Positions 24,996 to 39,200 of a stretch of DNA of 64,000 nucleotides are shown here, piece after piece (the stretch's first letter is position 1; each line of letters begins with the position of its first letter). The stretch comes from Callaeas wilsoni (lineage: Eukaryota; Chordata; Aves; Passeriformes; Callaeidae): positions 1 through 64,000 of the forward strand of contig VWPU01018651.1 of NCBI GenBank assembly GCA_013398955.1. The letters are read 5' to 3'. The position numbers and the translations under genes are program-made. The notes below the pieces were generated by a model. The model ran no database searches, was not told where the DNA came from, and saw only the letters and a list, made by a program, of their open reading frames with translations.

Positions 24996-27900
24996 GAGTA
25001 CTCTTAGAAATGAACTTAACAGAAGTTTGTTTTGTTTATAAAGTTCAGTAGGGAGCTTTTCTGTTTCATAAGCTAATTAAGCCATGGGGCTAAGATGAAA
25101 GGTCAGTACACTTAGCTTTGCACTGTTATAAAAGGGGAGAAGAGTCGGCATCTTACCATATTCCTGTCAGCTGTGAGAGATAACAGAGGACACTTGGGGA
25201 TTATTAACTATCGCATGCTTTGAGTGGGTTGACAGCACATTTCAATGAGGGTTTTTGTAAAACCATTCATCCTGACTTGAAGCCCTGCTCCTAGGCTGAG
25301 TCTTGGGGCGCAGAGTTAGTGCCACGGCTGGCCGTGAGCAGCACAGGAAGGAAGTGCTTGGGCCCATGTGCCTTTTTGACTGGGGCAGCTCCTTTCACCA
25401 AGAGAGGCAAACACAGGAATTTCTACTGGCCTCACTATGCCAATGGGATCGTCCCAGGGCAGAAGAGTTTTCCCAGATTTCCCTTGTCCCCAAAACCTAG
25501 GCTTTACATCTCCTCCTGATGTTGTCAAGTGGCAAGTTTTCAGGCCAGTACACAAACAGAAATTGCAAGAGGGAATCATTAGGCTAATAAGGTTCAAACT
25601 CAACTCTCTTGCCTTTCTTTCCTATTTTTGCTAGTGTAAGGGTGTGCAGCTATTCTTGTAACTGGGGGCAACCTTCTCCATTTAGATTCCTGCCTGTGCG
25701 TTTTCATTGAATACCACCAGCCCTAAAACACAAGAAAGGTAGTTTCTGATGAGATTATTTAAATAAGATATTTTGGGTTCCAGCATTTTTTTAGCAAGAC
25801 AAATGAAAAATCACCTGGGTTACTGTCTCTAGGTTGAAATGTGTTTAGATTAAATAATACCTTTTTTGTATCAAGTAGAAGGACTTGCCTGATGCTAAAT
25901 TTGTGATATACTTTGTTTACAGCCTTGTGATCGGTGGAGTTGGAGAAGCATTGCTTGTTTACACTGAAAGGACAGGCACATAAAGAGGAACCAGATCTCA
26001 CCAGCTGTAAAAGAGCTGACTTGCAGCCTAGAGACACTATCATGAAAAAAATGTGGCAGCCGGAATGAAGAAGTGCAACCAAACATGGGGAAAGGGATCT
26101 ATTGTTTTTTTTGGTTTTTTTTAATTAAGAAAAGAACCTATGCTATTAGTAGTGCTGATAAGGGAGCAGCATCGTTGGCAAAGATGGTAAGGAGCCTTTG
26201 CCTCAAAGCACAGGACAAACTGTATCAGATTGATGTGGTAAAGGAAAAACTGCACTGTCTCATGCTGATGGCTCTGTGTGAGCACCACTCAGTAGCAGCT
26301 TCTTGCACAGGGAACTAAACTCAGGAAAAGCAGCATTCCCCACTGGATGCCCCCGGTGGTTTTTTTTTTTTGTTTAAAGCACACAGCAGGTCATACCAAA
26401 CAATGTCAGAGCCCAGATCCTGCCATGAATTCAGGATCTGGAAGGATGGATTTTGCCTCCAACTGTTCTGTAAGCAGCAAGCTGCCACACACAGGTCTCT
26501 AGTCATGTTGTCTGAACTGGCACAGGGACTGAGGCCAAGGGACTTGTGGAGATAATCCCCTTCTGGAACTGTGGCAGTTTGACAGCTTTGCAGAAAGGGA
26601 AAATCAGCAATAAATCTCAATATCCGTAGTGATTGCTCTTTGTGATTTTTTTTTCTCTCCCATTCACTGAGATTTCCCTTGAACTCTGCCAATTTTTGTC
26701 AGCTGGAGGGGGTGGAGGGACACGTACTGCTCCCATCAGTGGTTTGTCTCTTAAATTATTGCAAGAGGAAACAAAGAACATGAACCTTGAATGAATGTCA
26801 TAAAGAGTGTAAGGAAATTAATCTCAAGATTTCTTAAAATAATTTCACTTCTGGTTGCTTAATGGCTGTTAGAAATAACTTTTGATATGTTAGAGCCTGA
26901 AATCTATGTGAAAGTAATATTAAACTATGAGTTTATATTGTGGGAAAGGTCTACGTGGTATAAGGAGCTCGATAACAAATCTTCAACAAGGAGAGGGACT
27001 TGTCTCACATGATGTTAGATATGTAAAGTGTAGTCCCTTAACCTAAGTTGACCAAGTTTCCTTCATAGTCAATGGAAAGAGGGTTGCCCTCACAGAGATG
27101 ATCCTTCTTGAAAAGATTGCTGTGTTAGGAAGTGCATATCCCTCTGTAGACAGAAACTAGGTGACTAGTCTAGACAAGATGCATGGTTTTTACAAAGTTA
27201 CAGTTACCAGAGTCATATCTGCTTCAATCTAACAAATTCCATCAGATGGGCTTCAAAACATGGCTACATTTTAATTTCAAATAAAACACCATAGGTTAAC
27301 AAAGAAGGTAAATTTTACAAATGTTTGCAGTCAATTTCTGTGACTGGGGAGTTTTAGATAAAGATTACTTGGTTTTCAGAAAAAAAAGCGCTGTAGTTTA
27401 AAAGACAAGTACTCTGCTCTATATTGTACCTAAGCTTATCTCAATTTATCACAAAAGTTCTTTTTATACAGGCATGTTGTCTACATATGTTGAGTCCCAC
27501 TCTGGCTTGAGTTTGACGTGAGCCATTTTTTTGCCAGGTGGTAAAACTCAGGTTTGGGAAGAAAGGGGGAGAGAGGGACAAGCATGAAAAAATAAATGCT
27601 TGAACTTGAGCACTAGTCCTGAAACCAGCATGAGCCACGTGGGAAGCTGGGCCCATACTCACACCCAGTGAGCCATGACCAGCCAGCCACAGATCCTCAT
27701 GGCATTCCGGTCTGTAAATTCAGACAGTGCTGGGAGTGATGGCTGCAGCATTCTGGCTTTCCCCAGACAACCCTCTCTGCCAGCCAGTTGTGGCAATACA
27801 GTAGGATCCTTGCCGTGCCACCTTTCTGCTGACTTTGAAGTGAATAGTGACCCTAGGAGACCTCCTGGAAGAGTCCCTGCATGATTGCTGAGGTTTTGCA

Positions 27901-30181
27901 ATCGTAGCTGGAACCTTTGCTGTGGGAAAAGCTCATTGTGTACCTCTCTTCTTGCATAACTTTGAAGGATAGGCTGCGGTCTGTTTTTTTTTCTTCCTCT
28001 ATCTTGCCTGTGCTGTTCATAGCAATGCACCAAAGCAGAACACCCACTTGCTTTCTTGCTGGTGGTCTCAATGGAAAGGCAGAGGCCAAACTAGCAGCCA
28101 GGGTTGCTGTAGCACTTTGATCAGAGGGCATCTTGGCATGGCTGCAGGAAGCTAGTTTGGCTGCAACAGGCATTTCTGTCGTCTGGGCTCTGGGGGAATT
28201 CAGTCCCTGCAGATACTGCATTAGTATCCCCCTGCACAGTGAGGCGACTGCCTTTTTACTTAACTTATGCATGTTAAACAACACTGAGCTTGTTAGCCTC
28301 TGCGTGCATTGCCTTAGTGCAATGTGCTTGCATTTCTGAGACTCTGCTTGAGGTAAGTAAAAAGTGCAGGTTCAAACTGATTGCTACATAAGCAAATCAA
28401 AGAACAGAGTTAACAGTGAAGCTGAGCTCCTCTGTCAAACACGACTGGTTCAGTACCTTCTGAACAAACCCCACCTGCTTCAGGTTAGGGTGACCTCTGC
28501 AGACCAGCACGAAGCTCATCAGTCTTGCTGAAAACTCAGAGTAGGGTGGAAGTGGAGCTCAGTGGCCTTCAAAATCCATTTTTGCATATTTGGAGTTGTC
28601 TTAAGGTGCTAAAGGCATGGGTTGGCTTCCTTCTTGCTCAGGCTGTGGCAGAGGGGGCAGCAGAGCCAGGCTCTGGTGTGGCCTCTGCTTCTGAGGGAGT
28701 CCTGTGAGCCAAGAGCTGATTCAGCACTGTTCACAGTGAGCTGTCAAAGGGTCAGCCCTGTGGTAGGGCAAAAGGAGGTGGGGAGAGAGCCCCTAGAGGA
28801 CTTCTGGCTGTTGGAACAAGTGGTGCCTTTCTCAACACCTGTGTGCTGGGGTGGGGATGCCAGCCAGCAAGGCTGCCCTTGGGAAGGTGTATGTTCCCAT
28901 CAGTGGCACCCAAGGGAGCAGAGACACAGAGCTGGTTGGGCTCCCGGGTCCTCACAGCCCTGGATGAGCAGACGATGGCAGCAGAGCAGAAATGTGGGCA
29001 GGACAGGCACCACTGGCTGCTGGCAGAGGTTGGGGACTGGAGGGGAGGGGACAGAGCAAACCTGGTGATTTCCTGAGAAAGCAGCGCACTGGTCTTTCAT
29101 TCAGCCCTGCCACAGAAGGAGGGATGCTGCATAGTAAAGAACATACTTCAGGGTTGTTAAAGTGATCTTCAAAGCAGGAAACCTCAGAAGTTCAAGCTCA
29201 AAATGGCTCTTTCAAGACTAGTGAACAGTTAAGTAAAGTAATTTAGAGCAAGAATACGCAAGGGTGGATTATTTATATCTAACTGGCCTTTTTTCCAGTC
29301 AGTCAAAATACAAAGTACGGAACACACAGCTCTGAGGAAGGAGGAGCTCCTTTATGTTGCAGACAAGCAATGACACCGATTAATGCCTGAATGCAAAGTG
29401 GTGGGTCTGTAGTTCAGCTGATACAAAACATCCCAGATTTATCAGTGTCCATCATTTAAGGAATTTACTGTTCTTGGGTTGTCAACACAAGACTAGAGAG
29501 TAAAACTGGAGTGTGCTGGTCTTTCTGAGAGCCAGCAGGTGCTGGAGGCTGTCCCATCACACCCTTTTCACATCTACTGGTTTTGATCAAACTACTGACA
29601 GAGGTGGTCCTGAATCGTGTCATACCTTTTTGATCCTGCCTTGCTCACACTTATTTTCCAAGTGTCTTTTTCTTACAAAGTAATTGGGACAAGGCTTGAA
29701 TTATCCACTGCAGTGGCATGACTCATGCGAGTGGCTGGCCTTCATCACAAAGAGCCTCTGCTTAAAGCCAAGTGCCATCAAAAGAAGACTTGAAGAGTAA
29801 AGCTGCTGGATATGGACTACAAGTGGATTACAAAAATGCAGGCAACAGGGATTCTGTTTTGAAACAATCTTCTGGATCTGGCGGCTGTAACATAGCTTCC
29901 AGCAGAAAAGGTTATTAAATGAATTAAATGAACCTGATACTTAACACTGAAGTGATCCTGTTGTTGCTTATTGCTGCATTGTGTTGGCAGAGAATCTATG
30001 CCAGTCTTTCAATACTGAAGCTGAAAATCTGCAGAGCAAGTGATCTTAGCAAAAAGTGATAGGAAAACCTTTAAAATTATTTTTAAAAGAAGCACTGGAC
30101 CTGTTAAAATATTTGGAAAAGGATAGAATTCTGATTTACCATTTCTCTTTGTAACACCTATGTCTGAGTTGGTGGATGAGT

Positions 30182-30208
30182 GTATATATATACATATATA
30201 TATATATT
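30182..30208. repeat. (TA)n microsatellite
   Basis: About 13 TA units are interrupted once by TACATA. This tract generates short spurious open frames. Confidence 0.9.
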
Positions 30209-33200
30209 TATGTTCTTGTTTCCCACCCTCAAACAAGAAGATCTGAAGAATCCAAGAAATGTGTTGTCAACATAGGACATGCTTTGGAAAGGATGCTTCA
30301 TTAAGTATTGTAGAAAAGTTAGTTGCTGGGAGCTGTACTGAGTACTGAGGAAAGGTTTCCTTCAGCATTGTTTTACCTGTAAGCTAAAGGAGATGGTGGA
30401 TTGAAGAAAACTCCATAGCAAATTTGCCTTGCCCAGAGCTGAATGAACGGCTTTCAAACGGATCATCTGCTACTGTGAACCAGGCAACAGGCTCAGTCTG
30501 AAACTTTAATCCTGTTCCAGAGGATAGACACAGGGACAGGCTCATTTGGTTTGAAAAGAAATCGTGGGTGAGGGGAAGGAGATTGGGGACAGGACAGAAA
30601 AAAATTGAGGCTGAAATACTTTTGTACAAGGAGATAAAATGGGATGAGATTTGCTTTTGAAAATGTGTTTCTTATTCATAGGTTTGGAGGGATGGGGGCT
30701 GGGGCTTTTCTTTGTGGGCTTGTTGTTTTGCTTTTTTTTAATTAGGGTGTATTACAAATACATGTCTGTTTAGTCCCAAAAAGGAATTAGAGGAGCCTAT
30801 GAAAGTTATGTAACTATTTCCATATTATTTGCCTGGTTTGAGAAGCTTAACCCTTTTTTTAACTAAAGTGTCATTTTGTAAGCCTTGATTTTTTCTAGAA
30901 AGTGGACTGGTTTCTGTAATAATGCTGGTATAAAAGTTGTGTTCTCTTCTTGATCACCAAGATGGGGAGTCTACCTCCTCTTCAGTATCTGTGATGGGAA
31001 GGAGTCACACTGCTCTTCTACCTTTTAATATTTGTCTTAGCTTCTAGAGAAGGTGGGAGTAGCCAGCCGGCAGGGTAAATTCTGGATTTGATGGTATAAA
31101 AAACCCTTTTGAAAGCCACACTGGGACCATGATTAGTAAATTTTGTCTTTTGTTCTGTCATTAAGATTTGAAAATCTATAACCCAGAACTTGTTCAGCCG
31201 TGAACTTGCTGCCCATTTAGAGAAGGCTGTATATAGAAGAATATCGTGAAATGGGTGCGAGTCTCCCTCTGTGCGCCTGCCAGGCAATGGGTGAAATCCC
31301 ATAACTGCACTCACAGATGTGACTGTGGGAGACCCTGTGACTGCTCGAGCTTTTCTCCCTCCTGTTTGCCATCAGCAGTCCCGTAACGTTCATGACTCCT
31401 GACAAGCATCGGTTTGAGAGGGAGGAAAACTTGCACATTCATAGGTGAGGCTGGTGAAGTGGTTGCTCTACCCTAAGATTCATGTTGGTTCAGGTACTTG
31501 AGGGCCAGTACAGCTTGGGAATCAAAGGCCAGGCCCATTTTCCTGTAGGAGTTTTATCCCTGTTTACACTTAAACTTCAGATTTCTGTACCACTGCCGAT
31601 GGGGAAAGCTGGTGCACCAACAAGTTTGTTTATACTGGAGTTGCAGGCAACCAGTGCCTTGTGATACCGTGTAAGAACAGCACCTGCCTGGAGCAAGCTG
31701 GCTGAATAAAACAACCAGCACAACTCCTTTGAAACTGATAAGGAGAAGGGTTGATGCTGTTTGGAGTAAATGGTTATTCAGATTGAGAAACTGGTCATTA
31801 GGCAACGATGGAAGGGAAAGGTGGAGAGCTGGGAATGCTGTCTGCCATGCGTAAGCACAGAAGGAGTATCACTGACACCAGTTAGACTAACAAGAGGGTT
31901 GGAGTTTCTGCTAAAAGGACTGTGGTTCAGGCATGAAGTCGTTAAGCAGAAATGTTTCAGAGATTTGCAGATGCCCACTGCAAGAACTGTGTGGCTGTAA
32001 CCAGCAGTCACTTCGCAAAAGCAGAAACCATTCATTGACTGGGGTGGGAAACGCCTCGAGGCAAATATTTCTCAGACCCTTCTTTGACAGCTGTGGAGAC
32101 CAAGCTAGTCTGGCTGATCATCCCCTCTAGCCCTGGCTAGAGACAGGAACCAAAAGGGATTTTTGCTGTTTCTCTGTCATGTACCTTCTGGGACACCAAG
32201 GGATGAGCTTTGGCTTCAAGCAAGTCATGGAAAACATCTTTTAAGGAGTCACTTTTCCCTTACTGATTGCCTAAAAATTGGTCTGTTCTTTGCCTTCTCA
32301 GGGAAGAGGTCCCTGTGCCAGTTACCACCACAAGTTCACAAGTCAGCAAATTAAGTTCCTTCAGGTTTAGGCAGAAAGAAGAAATTTTAATTGAGACCCT
32401 TCATGCCCATAAGCCTGCAACCCTGTGGGCAGTCCAATGCCAGGAAAAAGATTACCAGCATGTTGCCAAGGATGCTCAGCATGATCAGCCCTTACAGTGA
32501 GTTTTTTCATTTAAGCTGAACGACAGAAGTGACAACCTCATTTCAGTGTCAGTGGAGATCAAGCTGGAGGCAACGCTATTATGTGACTCTGCAGGCATTG
32601 CCCTGGATCTCTCCTGTCAGCAGTTGAACGACCCGGTCTACTTGTGCAGGAACCTTCAGCAGTTAGTATGGAACATCCCCATAGCTGCAGTGTAAGAGAC
32701 ACAATAAATTTTAGCAGGCAGAAGCAAACAGCATCCAAGTTCTTCTCCATTCTTCTGCCGGCTGTCCCACTGCCAAAGCCTGAAATCTGCAAATCACTCT
32801 CATAATGGCCACTCAGAAAACATAGCTGAACTTTCTTTCAAACATCATATTCCTTCAGGGTGAAGTTAATTGTTTTCCCTCATTTGATGTCTCCAGTTAT
32901 GGTCAAAGAATTAGGATGCAGGATAGACACAGAAGCTAAAAATTTCAGCAAGGCAGCTTTTATTTCTTTATTATAGTTGTCTGTTCATACTGTCTTCAGC
33001 ATGGGTGCTCCTTGGTCTTATTATTGATGATGAATAAGAACAGACTGTGCAGAGATTAACACAGATGGTTGTAGCCTCAAGACTTGATGAGCTGTTACCA
33101 AAGAAAATAAATCTCTACTTTGAAGGAGAGCCTTACACAACAGAATTTCATGTGGCTCAGCTGTATTCAAAGGGGAATATTAAAATTGCTGAGCAAAGAA

Positions 33201-36200
33201 TTGAATGGCTCCTGTTGTGAATAGCTGTCTGTATGGGTAAGTTGCTTACCGCAGTCTCTCAGATGGAAAAAAGCTCGACTATAGTGTTTTCTTTTGGGTT
33301 AAAACAAACAAACAAACCCATAAAATAAATCCTCTGTGATTCAGAAATGTTTGGACAGAAGCAGTGTAGCTCACCAGAGCAAATGCTGAATTGCAAAAGG
33401 CACCACCACTGAAAATTTTGACAGAGGAACCCTTAACCTCCTGCTACAGAAATAAGTGTAAAAGCTAGAGAAACACTTCCCCTTTCCCTTCAAAATCCCT
33501 CTCATGTGTTTTTACTCTTCTTGTTTCTGAAAACATGACACAAAGGCACCATTCTGGCTCAAACCCCTCTTTGAAACCATGGAAAGTCAGTTTTAAAGCA
33601 GTATATGCAGTGGAAAACAGCTGAGGTGGCTGTGTAACCTCTTGCTGCCAGCATCTGGGGCTCCAACAGATTGTGGGAAAACAGGGAGAGTTTTCTAGAC
33701 TAAAGGTAACTTGGGTCTAGTACTGTGTTCTGCACCATGAGCTAATAAGCCAAATCTTTTAAACTGATGCAAATTAAATCTGCTGTATCAATCATGTTCC
33801 TCTCTTCATCTTGTATGGGCTTCAGGCGAGATACAGCTCCTGTAAACAGATGACTGTGCTGATGGGAATGTCTTAGGCTGTGACTTCAGCTAGCAGGAGG
33901 GAAATAATGGAATATTATGTTGCACCAGCTTCCAGTCCATGCAGTCATTTCATCCAAAGGTAAAGACTGCAAAGGTTTTGCAAGCATTTGTGTTTCTTAG
34001 GGAAATGAGAGAAGGGAACATGCTCTTAAAGAGCCGGTGTCTTTCATGTTGGTCTCTCTGAAAGACTTCATGAACTCACTTCATGACAAATTCTTTCATG
34101 GGCTGGAGATTTGGCTGTCTTGCCTTAATAGGAAGGTACCAAGTACCCCGAAATATTTTTGACCACTCCAAAAATATGTTCCTGCTATAGAATTCTATCA
34201 TCATTTTCCATGTAACAGTTTAAAAACAAACAATAAAGCAAGACCATGGCATGAGATTTCAGCTAGAGCATTCTTTAAGGTTTTGGAATTTGGGGGGTTG
34301 GGGGGAGGCGGTGCAGTTGGGAAAGGGTGGTTGTAGAATGCATTAAGTTTCCATTTCATCATACTGGTTTCATCTTCTCCTGTATTCTGTAGTAGTCTTA
34401 TATAAATAGACATAATGACAGTTATATTTTTACTTTATTGCTACACTGTAAACTGCAAAAAAAAGAAAAAAAAATCACACGAGGACAGTATTGTTATTAT
34501 ATCAATCAGTGAGTTTAAAAGCTGCAATTTTGCTTGGTTTTACAGCTTTTAATGTATTTATTCTTCCCCCTAGGAATCCCATTGCTAGGCTCTTACCTTG
34601 GTTGGGATTTGAAAAGTCTCTTCACTGATTCACTGTCTTCTGCTCCATCAACAGCAGCAACCTAGGCATAGATTGTTTTCCATGTGCCTTGATGGGCTTC
34701 TCCAATGTCTGATCAGGTTTTCAGAAAAGGTGACTTCTCTAAGCTGTTTATTCTAATAAACTGCAGAATGATGTCTCCGAGATTCCTACCACTTTCTCAA
34801 ATCAGATGGGTGTCATCAGATACGTCTCACATCTTTAACAGGTGAATAACTTGGATGGCTAGCAAATGTAACATCACAGTGATAGTGGTTCTAGCCTGTG
34901 GGTTCAGTTTTGCAAAATGTTTGAACTTCCTGCGGGTGAGGAGTATTTTAATTTCGCAGCCCTGTGGCCTTGCAGACGTTTGTGCTCCCCTCCTTGTGAT
35001 CCAAGGATCTGCTTTGGGTCACAGACTGCCATTTCTTTAATATTTTTCTGCAATTATTGCGCTGCCACCATCAATTAAATTCTCCAGATATTTTTCTTCC
35101 TGGTGTCCTGCAGCTTTAATCTGAAACTTTCCATTTTCCTGTCTATGGACACCATCACAGCCTGAACAGGGTCCAATTTTCCATTAATGGACACAGCAGG
35201 CTTTTAAAATAAATCAGACAAAGGGTGGAGTCTGCAGCTCCGGATGCACCATGTAAAAGAGTCAGCCAGACCCAACTCCCAGCACTGCATCAGCTTCTTT
35301 CTGTTTATCTTTGTGCTTATTGAAAAAATAGAAGGTGAACAAAAAGGAGGAGGGAAAAAAGGAAAATAAGATGCCTAAACAGCAGCAGTCAAGAGAAAAG
35401 CACATAACACAGAATAAAAGAGGAAATGGGATCTAGTTCTTAATCCATCTGCACAATCCATAATTTAAACTGTGGTCTGAAATGTTCTTTAGAAAGCAAT
35501 GCCTCCTATGCTCCACTGACTGGTGGAGGTCTGACTTGGCATGATATTTCTCAGGTTTGAGGAAATGAAAGATTATGTACTAGACAGAAATGTAATTTTT
35601 TTCTTCTTTTTTTTTCTTCTATGCAGGTTGTTGTCTTAATTCACCTCCATTCTGTACAGACACATAGGTTGCCCTGATAGGCAGATGGCAGCTTGCACAG
35701 TCTTGTATTCAGAAAACATTAATGAACTTCTTGGGCTGTCGTGGGAAATGAGCACTTTGCAGTTCTGGTGTTGGTTTTGTGTGCATTGTCATCTTGGCCT
35801 GTGGAAATACCCCAGATGTTGATACCATAGTCTCTGCTGCTCATGGGAGGATATTTCAGGATAGCTGGGGGGATGTTGCTCTGGAAGAAGGCAATAAATA
35901 TTCAGCTTTCAAAAACATGCTGTGCTTTTGGAAGATCTGCATGTTAATGATCTAAATGCCTTGGGGTTGCTTGTACACTGGAGTTGATCTAGCTTTGACT
36001 AGAAAACATGTTCACAAGTGGAAGAGACTGACATTGTCACAACCAACTCATGTTTGGAAATGTGTTGGACTTTGTCCCCCTCAGATGTCTAAGTCTGTGC
36101 TTTGATGTTTTGTTGAAACGCTTGTGTTCCATGAGGAGCCCCAGTGCAGTCAGTGCCTGGGTTGCATCGTGGGAGGTCAGAGCTCAGACTAAGCCCTCTT

Positions 36201-39200
36201 TGAAGAGTTCACTTTAGACCTTGAAGGCAGAAGGAAGGTTGCTAATGGTTGCATTTCAATCATGCTGTTCATTCAGCACCCTCTTACTCCTCTCACAGCT
36301 GGAGGGAGAAGAGAGGCCCACTTCTTAGGAAGAGATGAAGATGAAGATGATGCTGAGTATAATGACAATGATGATGAGTGGGTAGTCACTGCTTCAGTTG
36401 TCCTTCTTCCTTTTGCTCTAGGGATGTTCATGTGGACAATTGTGGTGATGATCTTTCTTCCCTTCTCGTCAGTGCTATGGGTTCCTTTTCAAGGGAAGCT
36501 GAATGGGTGTGGGTGGGTGCACAGCCAGGTCTTATCCCTGCATGCAACCAAGAGGAAGCCAATGCATCCAGGTGGGAACCAGGCCCACCATGTGCTCTTG
36601 CCCTGCACTGAGGTCAGAACTGCATTTTTCCCAGCTAAAAAGGACTGCATGAGGCGGTTTAACTGACAGGTGTTAATTGCTTCACAGGCTGTGCTCTCAC
36701 TCACAGATGCAGGGCAATGTGAAGAAGGTGTCTGGGGTTCAGGCTTGTGGTTACGGATGTGCTGGCAAGTGGGGAGGGACTGGGGAAACAGCATGGTCTA
36801 GACCATTAGTGCAACTCAGATGGTAGCAATTCAGTCATTTTTGCTCTGAGTGGGATGAGAGTAGTTTAGAAATTAAAGTGTCTTATGTGTCTTTTTTAAA
36901 CTTCACAAGAAGAAACTACTGTTTCTTCATTAGGTTTTTACCTTTTAAAACAAAAATCCCACCCAAATATTCATGTTTCTTTGGTTGCCAACAAAAAATA
37001 CCACTACAAACCACAGCCTCCTATTGTTTTCTGCATGTTTGTAATTTTGCAAACCATTCCTCCTTCCCTCATGCAGCCTGTCAGACTGTTCAGCTCTGCG
37101 ATTCTTCTGAATCTATTCCTGGGCATGTTATCTTCCCTCCCCATCCAGACTGGCTGTTTAGTTAAGAGCATGTTGAGTTGTGAAGGGCTGGGGGAGGCTC
37201 TCACGAGTGTGCTTCTTCCTCAGCCAGAGACGGCGAAGAGCATTCCTTGCAAGAAGGGAGCAAACCAGCACAAAAGTCTTGTGCTTGCTGTTTGGTGAGC
37301 TTGCTCTTTTCTTAGCACTCTATAAATACGTTGAGGTTTGCCATCTTGCCTCCTTTATATTTTAATTTGGATGTATGCGATGATTGGAGCAATGCGAGAT
37401 AAGGAGAGAGAGCTGAGACCTGTGCACTGTTCCTGATACACAAAGAGATAGGAGGAAATCGAGGGACCAGAACAGGGTTTTTTGAGTCTTTGGGTGTGAG
37501 ACACTAAAAGCCCATGCTATGCCTGTAATTTTTGTGCTGTGAAACACTGCCTTTGTCCTTTGTAAAAATCCAGCACAGTTCAGCCCTTTAGGGCAACATA
37601 AATGGTAGAGCAACAGGGGAAGAACAGGTGGATTGATTTAATCTAGATGTCTCCAAACCTTTCCTTGCTGGAAGGCTCCAGCCTAAAGAAAAGCTTATCT
37701 AAAGCTCAGTCTAAGACCTAAGAGAAAATCCCAATACTCCTCTCTTAAATCCATGAACAGAATCCATTCCTGGTAAACCAGTCTTTGTTTTTGAATATGG
37801 GTAATGTAATACTGGTTTGTAAATAAACCCTTCTGCCTCTTCATCCTTTTGCTCTCTCAGTTAACTCTCAAGAATAAAAACCCTCCGGCTGTTGGTAAAG
37901 GGAAGCAATGGGGAAGAGGGAAACTTGCCCTTTGGGTGAAAGAAGAGATAGAAGGGTATAAAGGGTAGCTTATGGATGCTGGTGCATTGAAAATGAGGGA
38001 AGTTTAGGTCTTGCGTCAGTGTTTCTGAAAACCTGACTCGGACAGCTTCTTCCCCGGTAGTTGCAACTACTGATGTTAACCAAGACAAGACTTCACTACA
38101 CTTGGAAGCCCCTGGGAGAGGATTGGTTTTCTTCCTTCTACTTTCTCCTTTTAGTGTCCTGCTTAACTAAATTCCTAAAGTTTATTAACAATTGCTGCTA
38201 AGGAGCACCATGCCCTAGAGTTCACTTAGGGGAAAGATTTCAGTTTCAAGTTAGATGAAATACTAACACGAATTCAAAAGTTATAAATTGGTCACCAATG
38301 AAATATGACTGCAAACTGGAAGACTCCTTCATGTTTGAGGAATTAAGCCCTGGAACATCTGTCTAAACAGTGTAACAGAAGCGAGGGTCCTAGCTGGCTT
38401 AAGATGATGTTTAACAAGATTATGGAAAGTGATGTATGACAGGTTAGATGAATGTGTAGGAAGGGCACTTTGTGATAGCAGCCAGTATTTAGGTCTTGTT
38501 AAGGGGAGGAGGTATTTGCTGCTCAAGTCAGCAGCAACTTCTTGGTCCACCCCTGCCTTGCTTTGAAGGTGTGCAGGCCATTTTCCAAGATCACAGATCC
38601 GGCTCTTTCCCAGTACCACACCGTAAGCACTGCTTCTCCTCTCTCTTTGTTGGTCCTGGTATTTGCTGCTGGGGTCTGGGCCACGTGTATGCTTCTTGGT
38701 TTTTTTCAGTGACTGAAGAGCTCTCTGAGCTCATCTGGACCATCAGGTTCCAGGCTGAGGTGGGGGTCTCTGGCTGCTACAGGTTCACATGAAGTTGGTG
38801 GGAAGCATCACCGTTTAGGATTTCACAAAGGCCTTTTTGCTTTGCATACAACATTCTGCAAAAAGATGCACCTGATGGTTTCTTCCCCTCTTTTTTTCTC
38901 CCTCTTCAGTACAGAGTTTACAATGGGAGATGAACCAATTAAGTTCAAATCTGCTTCCCACACTCTCCTCGCTTCCCAAAGGTGCAACTTGGGACAGATT
39001 TCAGTCTCAGCTAGTGGTGTTGGCATTGTTACTCTGATTGCTCAGTCTCTCGCCTCGCTCAACTACTTTTACCTTGTTTGTGTTTTTTTACATGTTTATT
39101 GTCGGGCCTGGTGCCAAAATCCTTTAGCATCGTGGGAAGGTGCAATCGTCTCTTAGCAAACCACTCCTCACTGCTTCCACAGAAGTCTCATGCTGTGAGC

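Noticed and set aside
28133..28220. Plus-strand codons reading TGISVVWALGEFS, partly like the TMEM241 tail.
   Set aside because: The only nearby acceptor gives a different frame, and the match is limited to a few residues.
28622..29068. 148-codon plus-strand frame in a GC-rich patch.
   Set aside because: No recognised domain, Trp/Gly/Gln-rich composition typical of chance frames, and competing frames on both strands.
30302..30380. Plus-strand LLGAVLSTEERF before a stop, as a TMEM241 last-exon candidate.
   Set aside because: The possible acceptors lack a pyrimidine tract and give the wrong phase or an immediate stop.
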